From contig JAFWZW010000012.1 of NCBI GenBank assembly GCA_017517325.1, positions 1 to 35,429 of the forward strand: 35,429 bases of DNA. The letters run 5' to 3'. The DNA is from Clostridia bacterium (GTDB lineage Bacteria; Bacillota; Clostridia; Oscillospirales; SIG627). The notes under the pieces are model-generated. The model was not told where the DNA came from, made no database searches, and saw nothing but the letters and a program-made list of their open reading frames with translations. The position numbers and the translations under genes are program-made. This document shows, in pieces, positions 8,271 through 17,085 of this stretch (within the stretch, counting starts at the first letter, position 1; each line of letters opens with the position of its first letter).

Positions 8271-9173
8271 ATGAAAGAGCACAAGGGCATTACCCTCACT
8301 AGCGAAATTGAGGTACAGCGCCTGATCAGCGTGTTTTATTATGATCTGCCTGAAAACTTTGACTACGCAGGGGAAAAGCACGCGGGGTGGGAGTTCGTAT
8401 ACGTAGAAAACGGAAAGGCCTGCGCAGGGGTAGAGGGAGCCACCTACATACTGAAAAAAGGGGAAATGGTTTGCCACAAGCCCCACGAGTTCCACAGCAT
8501 CAAGCCCTACGACGGCAAGGCCAGCATCGTGATCATTTGCTTCGAATCCGACAGTGCCTATATGGATTACTTCAACAACAAGATCCTTTCCATCAACCAG
8601 ATGCAAAAGCACTATTTAAACGACATCGTGGAGGTGGGAAAAAAGGTCTTTTCCCCGAAAGATCCTATGGATATCGTGCGTGACGGCGCCATGGACCGTG
8701 CGCCGGATGCCACCACCCTGCAGGAGCAGTTCGTGAAAAACGCCATTGAGCTTTTGGTGCTCTCCCTGATGAATTCCGAGGTAACGGAAAAGCAGAACCG
8801 CGTCAGTATGTACGAGCATTTTTCCCAGCGGCAGGCGCTGACGAAGAACATCATCGAATATCTCAACGCGCACATTGACGAGGAAGTGAATTTAGCGGAG
8901 ATCTCCGCCCGCTTTTCTTATTCCCTTTCCAGTATCAAGCGTGTCTTCAAGGAAGTAACGGGCTACAGCATCATTGCGTATCTGATCAATCTGCGTTTGC
9001 AAAAGGCAAAGAAGCTCCTTCAGGAAACGGGAATGCCCGTGGAGGAGATCGCCGAAAATCTGGGCTATTCCAATATTTATTATTTTTCCACCGCCTTTAA
9101 AAAACGCTGGGGAGTCAGCCCCAGCCGCTACCGCTCGGAACACCAAAAAGAGAAAAAGGAGAATGAAAAATGA
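8271..9173 (+). CDS. AraC-family transcriptional regulator
   Basis: 300 residues. The N-terminal ~140 resemble a cupin-type ligand-binding domain (HAGWEFVYVENGKACAGVEG.. followed by KGEMVCHKPHEFHSI). The C-terminal ~100 form the double helix-turn-helix: HIDEEVNLAEISARFSYS then MPVEEIAENLGYSNIYYFS, ending in the family signature FKKRWGVSPSRYR. ATG 8271 is preferred over an upstream in-frame TTG at 8247 because GGAGAG stands 5 bases ahead of it. Its stop overlaps the GH20 start (ATGA), so the two are co-translated. It most likely controls the divergent sugar operon and its own. Confidence 0.92.
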   Translation: MKEHKGITLTSEIEVQRLISVFYYDLPENFDYAGEKHAGWEFVYVENGKACAGVEGATYILKKGEMVCHKPHEFHSIKPYDGKASIVIICFESDSAYMDYFNNKILSINQMQKHYLNDIVEVGKKVFSPKDPMDIVRDGAMDRAPDATTLQEQFVKNAIELLVLSLMNSEVTEKQNRVSMYEHFSQRQALTKNIIEYLNAHIDEEVNLAEISARFSYSLSSIKRVFKEVTGYSIIAYLINLRLQKAKKLLQETGMPVEEIAENLGYSNIYYFSTAFKKRWGVSPSRYRSEHQKEKKENEK

Positions 9174-10780
9174 AAAAAATCCCCTTTAAGCGCTTCGGCG
9201 TGATGCTGGATATGAGCCGCAATGCCGTAATGAAGCCCGACGTGGTAAAAGCCTTTGCCGATGAAATTGCCTCCATGGGCTACAACACCCTGCTTCTCTA
9301 CACCGAGGATACCTACGAGATCAAGGAAGATCCCTACTTCGGCGCCCGCCGCGGACGCTACACCAAGGAGGATATTCGCTCCATCGTAGCCCACTGCGAC
9401 GCTTTGGGGATGGAGGTGATCCCCTGCATTCAGACGCTGGCGCACATGAAAACCTACCTTGACTGGCGAAAGAACAAAAAGCTTGTGGATACGGGGGATA
9501 TTTTCCTGACGGACAGCGAAGAGGTCTACGCTCTGATCCGAAAAATGATCCGCTCGCTCCGCGCCGCTTACACCACAAAAAGCATCCACGTGGGGATGGA
9601 CGAGGCGCACCTTTTGGGTCTTGGAAAGCATCTGGATCTTCACGGCTACGAAAGCCGCTTCGATATTTTGAGAAGACATTTGGAAAAGGTATGCCAGATC
9701 GCAAAAGAAGAAGGCTTTGAGCCCAATATCTGGAGCGATATGTTCTTCCGCCTTGGAAACGGGGGCGTATATTCCCTGAAAAAGCCTCACCTTGAGCCTT
9801 CCGAATTCGGCAAGCTTCCCGAAGGGCTGAATCTCACCTACTGGAATTACTACTCCACCGAGCGCTCCCTCTACCGTGCCATGCTCCGTGCGCACAAAAA
9901 ATTCCAAAGACCCATCTGGTTCGCAGGTGGTGCCTGGAGCTGGAAGGGCTGGGCGCCCGATAACCGCTACACCGTTATGAGTATGTTCCCCGGTCTTTCC
10001 GTCGCGATGGAAGAGGGGATCGAAAACGCCTTTATCACCACTTGGGGAGATAACGGCGGCGAATGCTCCCGCTTTGCCCTTTTGCCCTCTTTGTTTGCCT
10101 GCGCCCGTTTCGTACAGGGCGAAAAAAGCATGCGGGTGATCAAGGAAGAATTTAAAGAAAAATACGGTATTTCCTACGGGGATTACGAAAGTCTCGACCT
10201 GCGGCTGGATCCCAAGAGGAAGCTTGCGGTCAATCCCGAAAAATATCTGCTTTACAACGATCCCTTCATCGGCAAGCTTGACAGCACCGTAACGGGGAAG
10301 GAGGCCGCTTTCTACCGCCGCGCCGCCGCAAAGTTTGCCCGTCTTGCCAAAAAAGGCGTTTACCCCAAGGTCTTTGCCAACCACGCCGCCCTCTCCCGCA
10401 CCCTTTCCTATAAGGCGGAGCTGGGCGTTCGCACCCGCGCCCTCTATCAGGCAGGGGATAAGGAAGGAATGAAGGCCCTTCTGAAGGATTACACCCTGGC
10501 ACGGCAGAACCTGAAGCGCTTTATTCAGACCGAAACGGAGCTTTGGCATTGGGAAAACCGTCCTCAGGGCTTCGAAATTCAGGAGGCACGCTTGGGCGGT
10601 CTGCTCCTTCGCCTTTCCTCCTGTCAAAAGCGCCTTGAAAGCTGGATCGAAACGGGGGAAGCCATTCCCGAGCTGGAAGAGCCCGCTCTTGCCTTTATGG
10701 GGAACGACCCCGATGCAAAGGTGGAGCACCTGCGCATCGCTCGCTACCACGAAATGATCACCGCTTCCTCCATTAAATAA
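9170..10780 (+). CDS. Cytoplasmic GH20 beta-N-acetylhexosaminidase
   Basis: 536 residues with a TIM-barrel. The N-terminal strand FGVMLDMSRNAVM, a barrel segment PCIQTLAHM, and the catalytic Asp-Glu pair in HVGMDEAH (D144, E145) match family 20, in which the Asp assists the substrate 2-acetamido group and the Glu is the acid/base. Later aromatic residues (YWNYYSTE, GGAWSWKGW, TTWGDNGGE) would line the pocket. No signal peptide or anchor is present, so it should cleave imported oligosaccharides, as GcnA-like enzymes do. The C-terminal ~170 residues are helical. It is coupled to the AraC gene by an ATGA overlap. Linkage specificity cannot be read from sequence. Confidence 0.85.
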   Translation: MKKIPFKRFGVMLDMSRNAVMKPDVVKAFADEIASMGYNTLLLYTEDTYEIKEDPYFGARRGRYTKEDIRSIVAHCDALGMEVIPCIQTLAHMKTYLDWRKNKKLVDTGDIFLTDSEEVYALIRKMIRSLRAAYTTKSIHVGMDEAHLLGLGKHLDLHGYESRFDILRRHLEKVCQIAKEEGFEPNIWSDMFFRLGNGGVYSLKKPHLEPSEFGKLPEGLNLTYWNYYSTERSLYRAMLRAHKKFQRPIWFAGGAWSWKGWAPDNRYTVMSMFPGLSVAMEEGIENAFITTWGDNGGECSRFALLPSLFACARFVQGEKSMRVIKEEFKEKYGISYGDYESLDLRLDPKRKLAVNPEKYLLYNDPFIGKLDSTVTGKEAAFYRRAAAKFARLAKKGVYPKVFANHAALSRTLSYKAELGVRTRALYQAGDKEGMKALLKDYTLARQNLKRFIQTETELWHWENRPQGFEIQEARLGGLLLRLSSCQKRLESWIETGEAIPELEEPALAFMGNDPDAKVEHLRIARYHEMITASSIK

Positions 10781-10784
10781 CGAA

Positions 10785-11040
10785 GCCCCGCACCTTCGCA
10801 GGGCTGCCGCCCCGCACCCTGCTTGGAACCTTTTTTCAAAAAGGTTCCAAACCTCCAAAAACTTTCATAATGGGGAATAAAAAAAAGAATGCTCTGTACG
10901 AACAAGGTACAGAGCATTTTCTTTATACAAAACTGTGATGGATGAATATCGTTTTATTTTTCCGGCATAAAGTTTTCTTCGGTTCCTTCTTTTTCAAAAG
11001 AAGGAACGCCTGCGCGGCGAGGGTGCCCCAGCGGCGAGGG
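10785..11040. repeat. Dispersed intergenic element, copy 3 (between convergent genes)
   Basis: Three inverted repeats: 10823-10850 (TTGGAACCTTTTT / AAAAAGGTTCCAA), the central family hairpin 10888-10918, and 10982-11007 (GTTCCTTCTTTT / AAAAGAAGGAAC). The linker GTGATGGATGAATATCG is shared with copies 1 and 5. At the right end, GCGGCGAGGGTGCC is repeated in tandem (about 11015-11043). It separates the GH20 gene from the convergent Phe T-box operon. Confidence 0.8.
10888..10922. terminator. Central hairpin of copy 3
   Basis: AATGCTCTGTAC / GTACAGAGCATT, 7-base loop, with a T-run on the right and an A-run (10880-10886) on the left. It can therefore act as a bidirectional terminator for the GH20 gene and for the ACT-domain gene. 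Confidence 0.65.
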
Positions 11041-11045
11041 TGCCT

Positions 11046-11480
11046 TTACTTCAGGCCCAGCTCCTCAGCGGTGGCAAGGGTCATATTGTGAGCGGTAACC
11101 ACCTTGATAAATTCCTCTTCGTCGGAGATGCGGAATACCATATAGGCCTTGCCGTTCTGGTGGGTAAAGAGGGAATACATATACTGGATATCCACACCGC
11201 CGTCGGCCAGAATGCCCAAAACCTCGGAAAGACCCGCGGGCTCATCGGGCACGGCAATAACGGTAACGGGGTTGAGAGAAAGCACGAAGCCGTGCTCCTT
11301 CAGAGCGGCGCTTGCCTTTTCGGCATCGTTGGCAATGAGGCGAAGCACACCGTAATCCGCCGTCTCTGCAATGGAGAGAGCGCGGAGATTCACCCCGGAT
11401 TTAGCCAAAAGCTGGGTAATTTCGGAAAGGGAGCCCTTGCGGTTCTCCATAAAAACGGAAATCTGTTGAATCGTAGCCAT
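11046..11480 (-). CDS. Tandem ACT-domain amino-acid-binding protein
   Basis: 144 residues made of two ACT domains: about 1-70 (QISVFMENRKGSLSEITQLLAKSGVNLRALSI) and about 71-144 (NPVTVIAVPDEPAGLSEVLGILADGGVDIQYMYS). No catalytic domain is present. Proteins of this type commonly sit beside paaK/ior genes and are thought to sense amino acids. It is the last gene of the Phe T-box operon, 11 bases after paaK, with a strong AAGGAGGT. A likely role is feedback sensing of Phe or another aromatic amino acid, possibly by binding one of the ligases; this is inferred. Confidence 0.88.
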   Translation of the reverse strand: MATIQQISVFMENRKGSLSEITQLLAKSGVNLRALSIAETADYGVLRLIANDAEKASAALKEHGFVLSLNPVTVIAVPDEPAGLSEVLGILADGGVDIQYMYSLFTHQNGKAYMVFRISDEEEFIKVVTAHNMTLATAEELGLK

Positions 11481-11491
11481 ACTGTACCTCC

Positions 11492-12790
11492 TTAAATCTT
11501 GCGCTTGTCAATGACGCGCACGGCCTTGCCTTCACTTCTGGCAATGGTCTTGGGTGCAACCAGCTTCACCTTGGCGTAGATGCCCAGCATAGAGTGAAGC
11601 GCGGCCACAAGGCTCTTTTCCATTTCGCTGATCTTGGAAAGGGAGTCGGAGAAAATTTCGGGGGTCATTTCTACCTGCACCTCAAAGGTATCGGCGTTGT
11701 TCACGCGATCCACGATGATCTGATAGTTAGCGGGGTAGCCCTGCTCCATCAGCACCTGCTCGATCTGGCTGGGGAATACGTTGACGCCCTTGATAATGAG
11801 CATATCGTCGCTTCTGCCCATAGGCTTGGACATTTTCACGTGGGTTCTGCCGCAGGGGCAGGGCTCACGGGTCAAAACGCAGATATCCTTGGTACGGTAA
11901 CGCAGAAGGGGGAAGGCCTCCTTGGTGATACAGGTGAATACCAATTCACCCTTGGAGCCCTCGGGGAGCACCTCGCCCGTATCGGGATCAATGATCTCGG
12001 CAATGAAGTGGTCCTCGTTGATGTGCATGCCGCCCTGAGCCTCGCACTCAAAGGCAACGCCGGGGCCGGAAATTTCCGTAAGACCGTAAATATCGTAGGC
12101 CTTGATGCCAAGGCTCTTTTCAATATCGCGGCGCATTTCCTCGCTCCAGGCCTCGGCACCGAAGATGCCCGCCTTCAATTTGATCTGATCGCGGATCCCT
12201 CTTTCGCGAATGGATTCCGCCAGATATGCGGCGTAGGAGGGGGTGCAGCAGATAATGGTTGCCTCCAGATCCACCATAAACTGAAGCTGGCGATCCGTAT
12301 TACCCGAGGACATCGGCAGGGTCAGACAGCCAACCTTGTGGGAGCCGCCGTTGAGGCCGGGGCCGCCGGTAAAGAGGCCGTAGCCGTAGCAGACCTGACA
12401 AACGTCATCCTCGTTGCCGCCCACTGCTACGATGGCACGGGCACAGCAGTCCTCCCAAAGGTCGATATCCTTCTGGGTATAGAAAGCAACCACGCGCTTA
12501 CCGGTGGTACCGGAGGTAGACTGAATGCGAACGCAATCCTTCAGGGGCTTGCCCATCAGACCGTAGGGGTAGGCCTCACGCAGATCGTCCTTGGTGAGGA
12601 AGGGGAGCTTGTGCAGATCTGCCACACCGGTGATATCGGCGGGGGTCAGGCCCTTTTCTTCCATCTTTTTGCGGTAGTAGGGAACGTTATCCCATACGTT
12701 CTGCACCTGCTTGACCAGGCGCTCGTTCTGCCAGTCAAGGATCTGCTGGCGGGACGCTGTTTCAATTTCGGGTTGATAGTAGCGCTTCAT
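11492..12790 (-). CDS. paaK: Phenylacetate--CoA ligase
   Basis: A 432-residue adenylate-forming enzyme of the PaaK group. Seen are the P-loop STSGTTGKRVVAFYT, the AMP-binding YGLTEISGPG, YRTKDICVLT and a C-terminal Lys in the RSEGKAVRVIDKRKI region. It converts an arylacetate, ATP and CoA to the aryl-acetyl-CoA. Next to iorAB it supplies or consumes the acyl-CoA of the reversible 2-oxoacid:ferredoxin oxidoreductase reaction. Under the Phe-specific T-box found upstream, the biosynthetic direction (phenylacetate to phenylpyruvate) is favoured. An AGGAG site stands before ATG 12790. Confidence 0.93.
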   Translation of the reverse strand: MKRYYQPEIETASRQQILDWQNERLVKQVQNVWDNVPYYRKKMEEKGLTPADITGVADLHKLPFLTKDDLREAYPYGLMGKPLKDCVRIQSTSGTTGKRVVAFYTQKDIDLWEDCCARAIVAVGGNEDDVCQVCYGYGLFTGGPGLNGGSHKVGCLTLPMSSGNTDRQLQFMVDLEATIICCTPSYAAYLAESIRERGIRDQIKLKAGIFGAEAWSEEMRRDIEKSLGIKAYDIYGLTEISGPGVAFECEAQGGMHINEDHFIAEIIDPDTGEVLPEGSKGELVFTCITKEAFPLLRYRTKDICVLTREPCPCGRTHVKMSKPMGRSDDMLIIKGVNVFPSQIEQVLMEQGYPANYQIIVDRVNNADTFEVQVEMTPEIFSDSLSKISEMEKSLVAALHSMLGIYAKVKLVAPKTIARSEGKAVRVIDKRKI

Positions 12791-12808
12791 TTTTCTCTCC
12801 TAATTTTT

Positions 12809-13381
12809 TTAAGCTTGTCTTCCAAGCATAAATGCTTTCTTGTTCAGTTCCAGGAACTTTGGAGGTACGCTTGCCTCCAAGGCACCCAGCCATTCTTCAT
12901 CCGTGAAGTCAAAAAACTTAGAGAGTCTGCCCATAAGGGCGATATTCACAGCCTTGGCACTGCCAGCCTCCTCCGCAAGGGAGAGGGCGTCAAAGGCCTC
13001 AAGCTTCATACCCGCCGCACGGATCTTTTCTTCCAGACCCTGGGGGTATTCCGCCGCACCGATGATCACGGGCATTGGGTTGATCTTCTGGGTATTCACC
13101 ACGATGGTGCCGCCTTTTTTCAAATATTCCGTCCAGCGGGCCGCTTCTAAAAGCTCGAAGGATACGATAAAATCAGCCTCGCCCTTGTCGATCACGGGGG
13201 AATAGACCTTATCCCCGAAGCGCACGTAGGTGACCACACTGCCACCGCGCTGGCTCATACCGTGAACCTCTGATACCTTAACGTCGTATCCGCGGGTCAG
13301 AAGGAGCTTACCCAAAAGCTTGGATGCCAGAAGGCTTCCCTGTCCGCCCACGCCGACGATCATAATATTCTTGGTTTCCAT
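12809..13381 (-). CDS. iorB: Indolepyruvate:ferredoxin oxidoreductase, beta subunit
   Basis: About 191 residues of the gamma/beta-type 2-oxoacid oxidoreductase fold. The N-terminus METKNIMIVGVGGQGSLLASKLLG is typical, and EVHGMSQRGGSVVTYVRFG is the family hallmark. The frame is open to 13462 but ATG 13381 (or 13384) follows GGGAGG directly; the longer form would overlap iorA, whose stop is at 13398. It pairs with IorA to interconvert aryl-pyruvates and aryl-acetyl-CoA using ferredoxin. The order iorA-iorB-paaK is common in anaerobes. Confidence 0.94.
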   Translation of the reverse strand: METKNIMIVGVGGQGSLLASKLLGKLLLTRGYDVKVSEVHGMSQRGGSVVTYVRFGDKVYSPVIDKGEADFIVSFELLEAARWTEYLKKGGTIVVNTQKINPMPVIIGAAEYPQGLEEKIRAAGMKLEAFDALSLAEEAGSAKAVNIALMGRLSKFFDFTDEEWLGALEASVPPKFLELNKKAFMLGRQA

Positions 13382-13397
13382 CATTTCGCCTCCCAAA

Positions 13398-15119
13398 TTA
13401 AAGTGCGCCGAATTTGCAAAGCTGGGTGCAAACGCCGCAGCCGGTGCAAAGGGTGTTATCAATGACGGCCTTTCCGTCCTTCATACTGATGGCGGGGCAG
13501 CCCACCTTCATACAGGCCTTGCAGGAGCGGCACTTCTCTGCGTTTACGGAAATGGGCCCGTTGTGCTTCACGTATTTCAGCAGGGCGCAGGGTCTTCTGG
13601 AAATAATCACGGAGGGCTCTGCGGCAGCCAGCTCTTCCTTAATGGCGCTTTCCGTTTGGGCAAGGTTATAGGGATCCACCACCCGCACTCTGCGGATGCC
13701 GAGAGCACGGCAAAGGGCTTCCAGATCCACCGCGGCGGCGGGCTCACCCTTTAAGTTCATACCCGTGGTGGGGTTTTGCTGGTGACCGGTCATACCGGTA
13801 ATGGAGTTATCCAAAATAATCACGGTGGCGTTTGAATTGTTATAGGCCACGTTTACAAGCCCCGTCATACCCGAGTGCATAAAGGTGGAATCACCGATGA
13901 CGCCAACGGTCTTCCCGTCGACACTGCCCTCCAGCGCTTTTACAAAGCCGTGGAGGCCGGAAACGGAGGCACCCATACAAATGGTGCTGTCCAGCGCGTT
14001 GAGGGGGGGCACGGCGCCCAAGGTATAACAGCCGATGTCACCGAGGGTCGTGATCTTATTTTTGGCAAGCACGTAAAAGAGACCTCTGTGGGGACAGCCT
14101 GCGCACATAACGGGGGGTCTTTGGGGGAGGGCCTCCTCCAGAGCGACGCCCTGAGGAACGGGCGCACCCAATTTTTCCGCTACCAGATTCTGGCTAAATT
14201 CACCGATGGGAGAAAAGAGGCTCTTTCCCTCCACCTCAAGGCCGAGATTACGGCAATATTCCTCCACGAAGGGATCCAGCTCCTCCACCACCACAAGGCG
14301 GGAAACGCTCTCTGCAAAGGCGCGGATCTTCTTTTCGGGCAGGGGCCAGATCATACCCAGCTTTAAAACGGGAAAACGGTCTCCAAGCACTTCCTTCACG
14401 TACTGATAAGAGGTGGAGGAGGTGATGATACCCATACTGTGATCGCTTCCCTCTTCCACGCGGTTCACGTCACTTTCGTCACCAAAGGCGGAAAGGCGGG
14501 CGGTGCGCTCCTCCACCACGGGGTGGCGGCGCTTTGCGTTGCCGGGCATCATAATATACTTCTGGGGGTTCTTTTCGTAGGGCTTCTGTACCTCCACCCT
14601 CTCCCCTTCCTCCACAACGCTTTGGGAGTGGGCCACGCGGGTGCACATTTTCAGGAGCACGGGGGTATCAAATTTCTCGGAGATCTCATAAGCAAGCTTG
14701 GTAAAGCGGGTGGCTTCTTCGCTGTCTGCCGGCTCCAGCATAGGGATCTTGGAGGCGCGGGCATAGTGGCGGGAATCCTGCTCGTTTTGGGAGGAATGCA
14801 TACCGGGGTCGTCTGCAACGCCGATGACAAAACCCGCGTTCACGCCGGTATAGGCAACGGTAAAGAGGGGGTCGGCGGCAACGTTCAGACCCACGTGCTT
14901 CATAGCGCAAAAGCTGCGCTTGCCTGCAAGGCTGGCACCAAAGGCGGCTTCCATTGCCACCTTTTCATTGGGGGCCCATTCGGCGTAGACCTCGGGGTAT
15001 TTTGCCACGTATTCCGTCATTTCGGTACTGGGGGTTCCGGGGTAGCTGGATACAAAGCTGCAGCCTGCCTCGTAAAGCCCACGGGCAACGGCTTCGTTGC
15101 CAAGCATCAATTTCTTCAT
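13398..15119 (-). CDS. iorA: Indolepyruvate:ferredoxin oxidoreductase, alpha subunit
   Basis: 573 residues. The N-terminal pyrimidine domain begins MKKLMLGNEAVARGLYEAG with SSYPGTPSTEMTEY. The thiamine-diphosphate domain includes CAGCPHRG, GDIGCYTLG and GDSTFMHSGMTGLVN. Two C-terminal [4Fe-4S] motifs are seen: CRSCKACMKVGCP and CTGCGVCTQLCK. The enzyme is oxygen-sensitive and indicates an anaerobic life style. It works on aryl pyruvates; direction depends on ferredoxin redox state. It lies 37 bases after the upstream ligase and 16 before iorB. AAGGAG precedes ATG 15119. Confidence 0.96.
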   Translation of the reverse strand: MKKLMLGNEAVARGLYEAGCSFVSSYPGTPSTEMTEYVAKYPEVYAEWAPNEKVAMEAAFGASLAGKRSFCAMKHVGLNVAADPLFTVAYTGVNAGFVIGVADDPGMHSSQNEQDSRHYARASKIPMLEPADSEEATRFTKLAYEISEKFDTPVLLKMCTRVAHSQSVVEEGERVEVQKPYEKNPQKYIMMPGNAKRRHPVVEERTARLSAFGDESDVNRVEEGSDHSMGIITSSTSYQYVKEVLGDRFPVLKLGMIWPLPEKKIRAFAESVSRLVVVEELDPFVEEYCRNLGLEVEGKSLFSPIGEFSQNLVAEKLGAPVPQGVALEEALPQRPPVMCAGCPHRGLFYVLAKNKITTLGDIGCYTLGAVPPLNALDSTICMGASVSGLHGFVKALEGSVDGKTVGVIGDSTFMHSGMTGLVNVAYNNSNATVIILDNSITGMTGHQQNPTTGMNLKGEPAAAVDLEALCRALGIRRVRVVDPYNLAQTESAIKEELAAAEPSVIISRRPCALLKYVKHNGPISVNAEKCRSCKACMKVGCPAISMKDGKAVIDNTLCTGCGVCTQLCKFGAL

Positions 15120-15156
15120 GGATATACTCCTTCGTTTTTAGGTTTGATTTCGGGTC

Positions 15157-16788
15157 TTAACCGTTGATCTGCGCTTCTACCAGACTGCCGCGGCAGTACT
15201 TTTCACGCAGAGCGGGCTTTTCGATCTTGCCCGTGGGGTTGCGGGGCACCTTGTCGAAAAAGACCTTGCGGGGGCGCTTGTAGCGGGGAAGACCCGTGCA
15301 GTAGGCGTCGATCTCCTCCTGGGTGCAGGTGACCCCCTCCTTCAGCTGGATAATGGCGGCGCAGATCTCGCCAAGGCGCGCATCGGGCAGGCCGATCACC
15401 GCCACGTCCTTGATCTTTTCGTTGGCGCGGAGGAAATCCTCGATCTGAACGGGGTAAATGTTTTCACCGCCGGAGATGACCACGTCCTTCTTGCGGTCAA
15501 CCAGATAAATAAAGCCGTCTTCATCGGTTTTTGCCATATCGCCGGTATAGAGCCAACCGTCACGCAATACCTCTTCCGTGGCTTCGGGATTCTTGTAGTA
15601 GCAGAGCATCACACCCGGGCCCTTGACGCACAGCTCGCCCACCTGGCCGGGGGCAACCTCTTTTCCGTTTTCTACGATCTTGGTTTCCCAAAGATAGCCG
15701 GGCTTTCCGATGGCACCCACCTTATGGATGTTTTCCACGCCCAAGTGAACACAGCCGGGGCCGATGGATTCGGAAAGGCCGTAGTTGGTATCGTATTCGT
15801 GGTGGGGGAAGATCCCCTTCCAGCGCTTAATGAGGCTGGGGGGAACGGGCTGAGCACCGATGTGCATCAGCCGCCACTGGTCAAGAAGATATTCATCCAG
15901 GCGGATGCGGCCGGAATCAATGGCATCCAAAATATCCTGCGCCCAAGGCACCAGAAGCCAGACGATGGTACATTTTTCTTCGGTCACGGCACGGAGGATC
16001 CACTCCGGCTTCACCCCGCGCAGGATCACGGCGCGGCCGGCGGAAAGAAGGGAGCCGAACCAGTGCATCTTTGCGCCCGTGTGATAAAGGGGCGGAATGC
16101 AGAGGAACACGTCGTCCTTCTGCTGACCGTGGTGCTTCTGCTCGGTGAGGCAGGAGGAGACCAGCGCTCTGTGATTGTGCAGAATGGCTTTTGGAAAGCC
16201 CGTAGTGCCCGAGGAGAAGTAGATGGCGGCTTCGTCGTCATCCTCCAAAAGAACGGGGGGGCAGGAGGAGGAGCAAAAGCCCATGATCTTCAGGCAGTCC
16301 TCTGCGTAGGGGGGAACGTCCTTCCCCACGAAGAAGAAGGATTGAACGTCCTTCAGATCCTTAATGATGGGATCCATACGGGTCACGAACTCCGGCCCGA
16401 AAATAAGAACGGAAACGTCAGCCAATTCCAGACAGTAGCGGATCTCATCCCCGGAATAGCGGAAATTCATGGGAACGGCAATGCACCCCGCCTTCAGGAT
16501 ACCGAAGTACAAGGGGAGCCACTCGATGCAGTTCATCAAAAGAATGGCAACCTTGGTGCCGCGGGGCACTCCTCTGCTGAGAAGCAGATTGGCGAAGCGG
16601 TTGGCGCGGCGGTCAAAATCACGCCAGGAAAGCTCCCTTCTGTAGGGGGCGTCGGCATTTCCTTCAATGAGCTTAAAATCGCGCCAGGTAAGACCCTGAT
16701 CCCGCTCTTCCGTGGGGTTCAGCTCCACCAGCGCCGTTTCCTGCCCGTACAGGCGGGCGTTACGTTCCAAAAATTCTGTGATCGGCAT
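15157..16788 (-). CDS. AMP-dependent acyl/aryl-acid--CoA ligase
   Basis: A 543-residue class I adenylate-forming enzyme. Core motifs: IYFSSGTTGFPKAI (A3), YGLSESIGPG (A5), GWLYTGDMAKTDEDGFIYLVDRKKD (A7-A8) and the catalytic Lys in PRNPTGKIEKPALREKY (A10). It belongs with medium/long-chain or aryl acyl-CoA synthetases, distinct from PaaK. As first gene after the Phe T-box it is probably another activator of aromatic acids (for example phenylacetate, arylpropionate or 4-hydroxyphenylacetate), but the substrate is unproven. A good AGGAG lies 8 bases before ATG 16788. Confidence 0.85.
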   Translation of the reverse strand: MPITEFLERNARLYGQETALVELNPTEERDQGLTWRDFKLIEGNADAPYRRELSWRDFDRRANRFANLLLSRGVPRGTKVAILLMNCIEWLPLYFGILKAGCIAVPMNFRYSGDEIRYCLELADVSVLIFGPEFVTRMDPIIKDLKDVQSFFFVGKDVPPYAEDCLKIMGFCSSSCPPVLLEDDDEAAIYFSSGTTGFPKAILHNHRALVSSCLTEQKHHGQQKDDVFLCIPPLYHTGAKMHWFGSLLSAGRAVILRGVKPEWILRAVTEEKCTIVWLLVPWAQDILDAIDSGRIRLDEYLLDQWRLMHIGAQPVPPSLIKRWKGIFPHHEYDTNYGLSESIGPGCVHLGVENIHKVGAIGKPGYLWETKIVENGKEVAPGQVGELCVKGPGVMLCYYKNPEATEEVLRDGWLYTGDMAKTDEDGFIYLVDRKKDVVISGGENIYPVQIEDFLRANEKIKDVAVIGLPDARLGEICAAIIQLKEGVTCTQEEIDAYCTGLPRYKRPRKVFFDKVPRNPTGKIEKPALREKYCRGSLVEAQING

Positions 16789-16821
16789 AATCTAACTCCT
16801 TTGTTTTTGGGGTACCGTAAT

Positions 16822-16850
16822 AAAAAAAGCCCTTCTGCCGAAGCAAAAGG
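16822..16850 (-). terminator. T-box-controlled intrinsic terminator
   Basis: Minus strand: CCTTTTGC-TTCG-GCAGAAGG stem with a UUCG tetraloop (one G-U pair) followed by GCTTTTTTTA. It lies 30-40 bases before the ligase RBS and directly after the T-box sequence, as expected for transcriptional T-box control. Confidence 0.88.
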
Positions 16851-17080
16851 ACGACTGTGCCGTGGTACCACCTTCATTTCACCGCAAAGCGGTGCTCTTG
16901 GCGCAATATCGGGCGCACCCGTCTTTCCCTACTGTAAGTTCGGGAGAGCCACTCCGAAGGGAATTCCCGCCGCCGCTTTTCTGCCTTGCACCCACCGGCA
17001 GTTCTCTGGAAAAAGGGGAGGCTGCGGTACTTGTCTTCATCCTCGTGTTTCCTCTTATATAAGAGCACTGAAAAAAACTA
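16822..17080 (-). ncRNA. T-box riboswitch leader, Phe (UUC) specifier
   Basis: Read on the minus strand, this has the full T-box order: Stem I base with GATGAAGACAAGTA (K-turn and AGTA loop), AG bulge (CCAGAGAA), apical loop CTGCC..GGTGGGTGCAA..GGCAG, specifier loop GGGAA-TTC-CCTTCGGAG, the AGTAGGG linker, and the T-box proper AAGGTGGTACCACGGC (16874-16859). The triplet after GAA, at 16963-16961, is TTC, a Phe codon; this register matches known T-boxes such as glyQS (GAA-GGC-ACTTCGAG). Uncharged tRNA-Phe would stabilise the antiterminator and permit transcription of the ligase-iorAB-paaK-ACT operon. Confidence 0.88.
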
Positions 17081-17085
17081 CTTCA

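Noticed and set aside
9128-10858. A long minus-strand open frame opposite the GH20 gene
   Set aside because: It is a GC-driven shadow with no recognisable domain; the plus strand encodes a well-conserved enzyme with the catalytic Asp-Glu pair.
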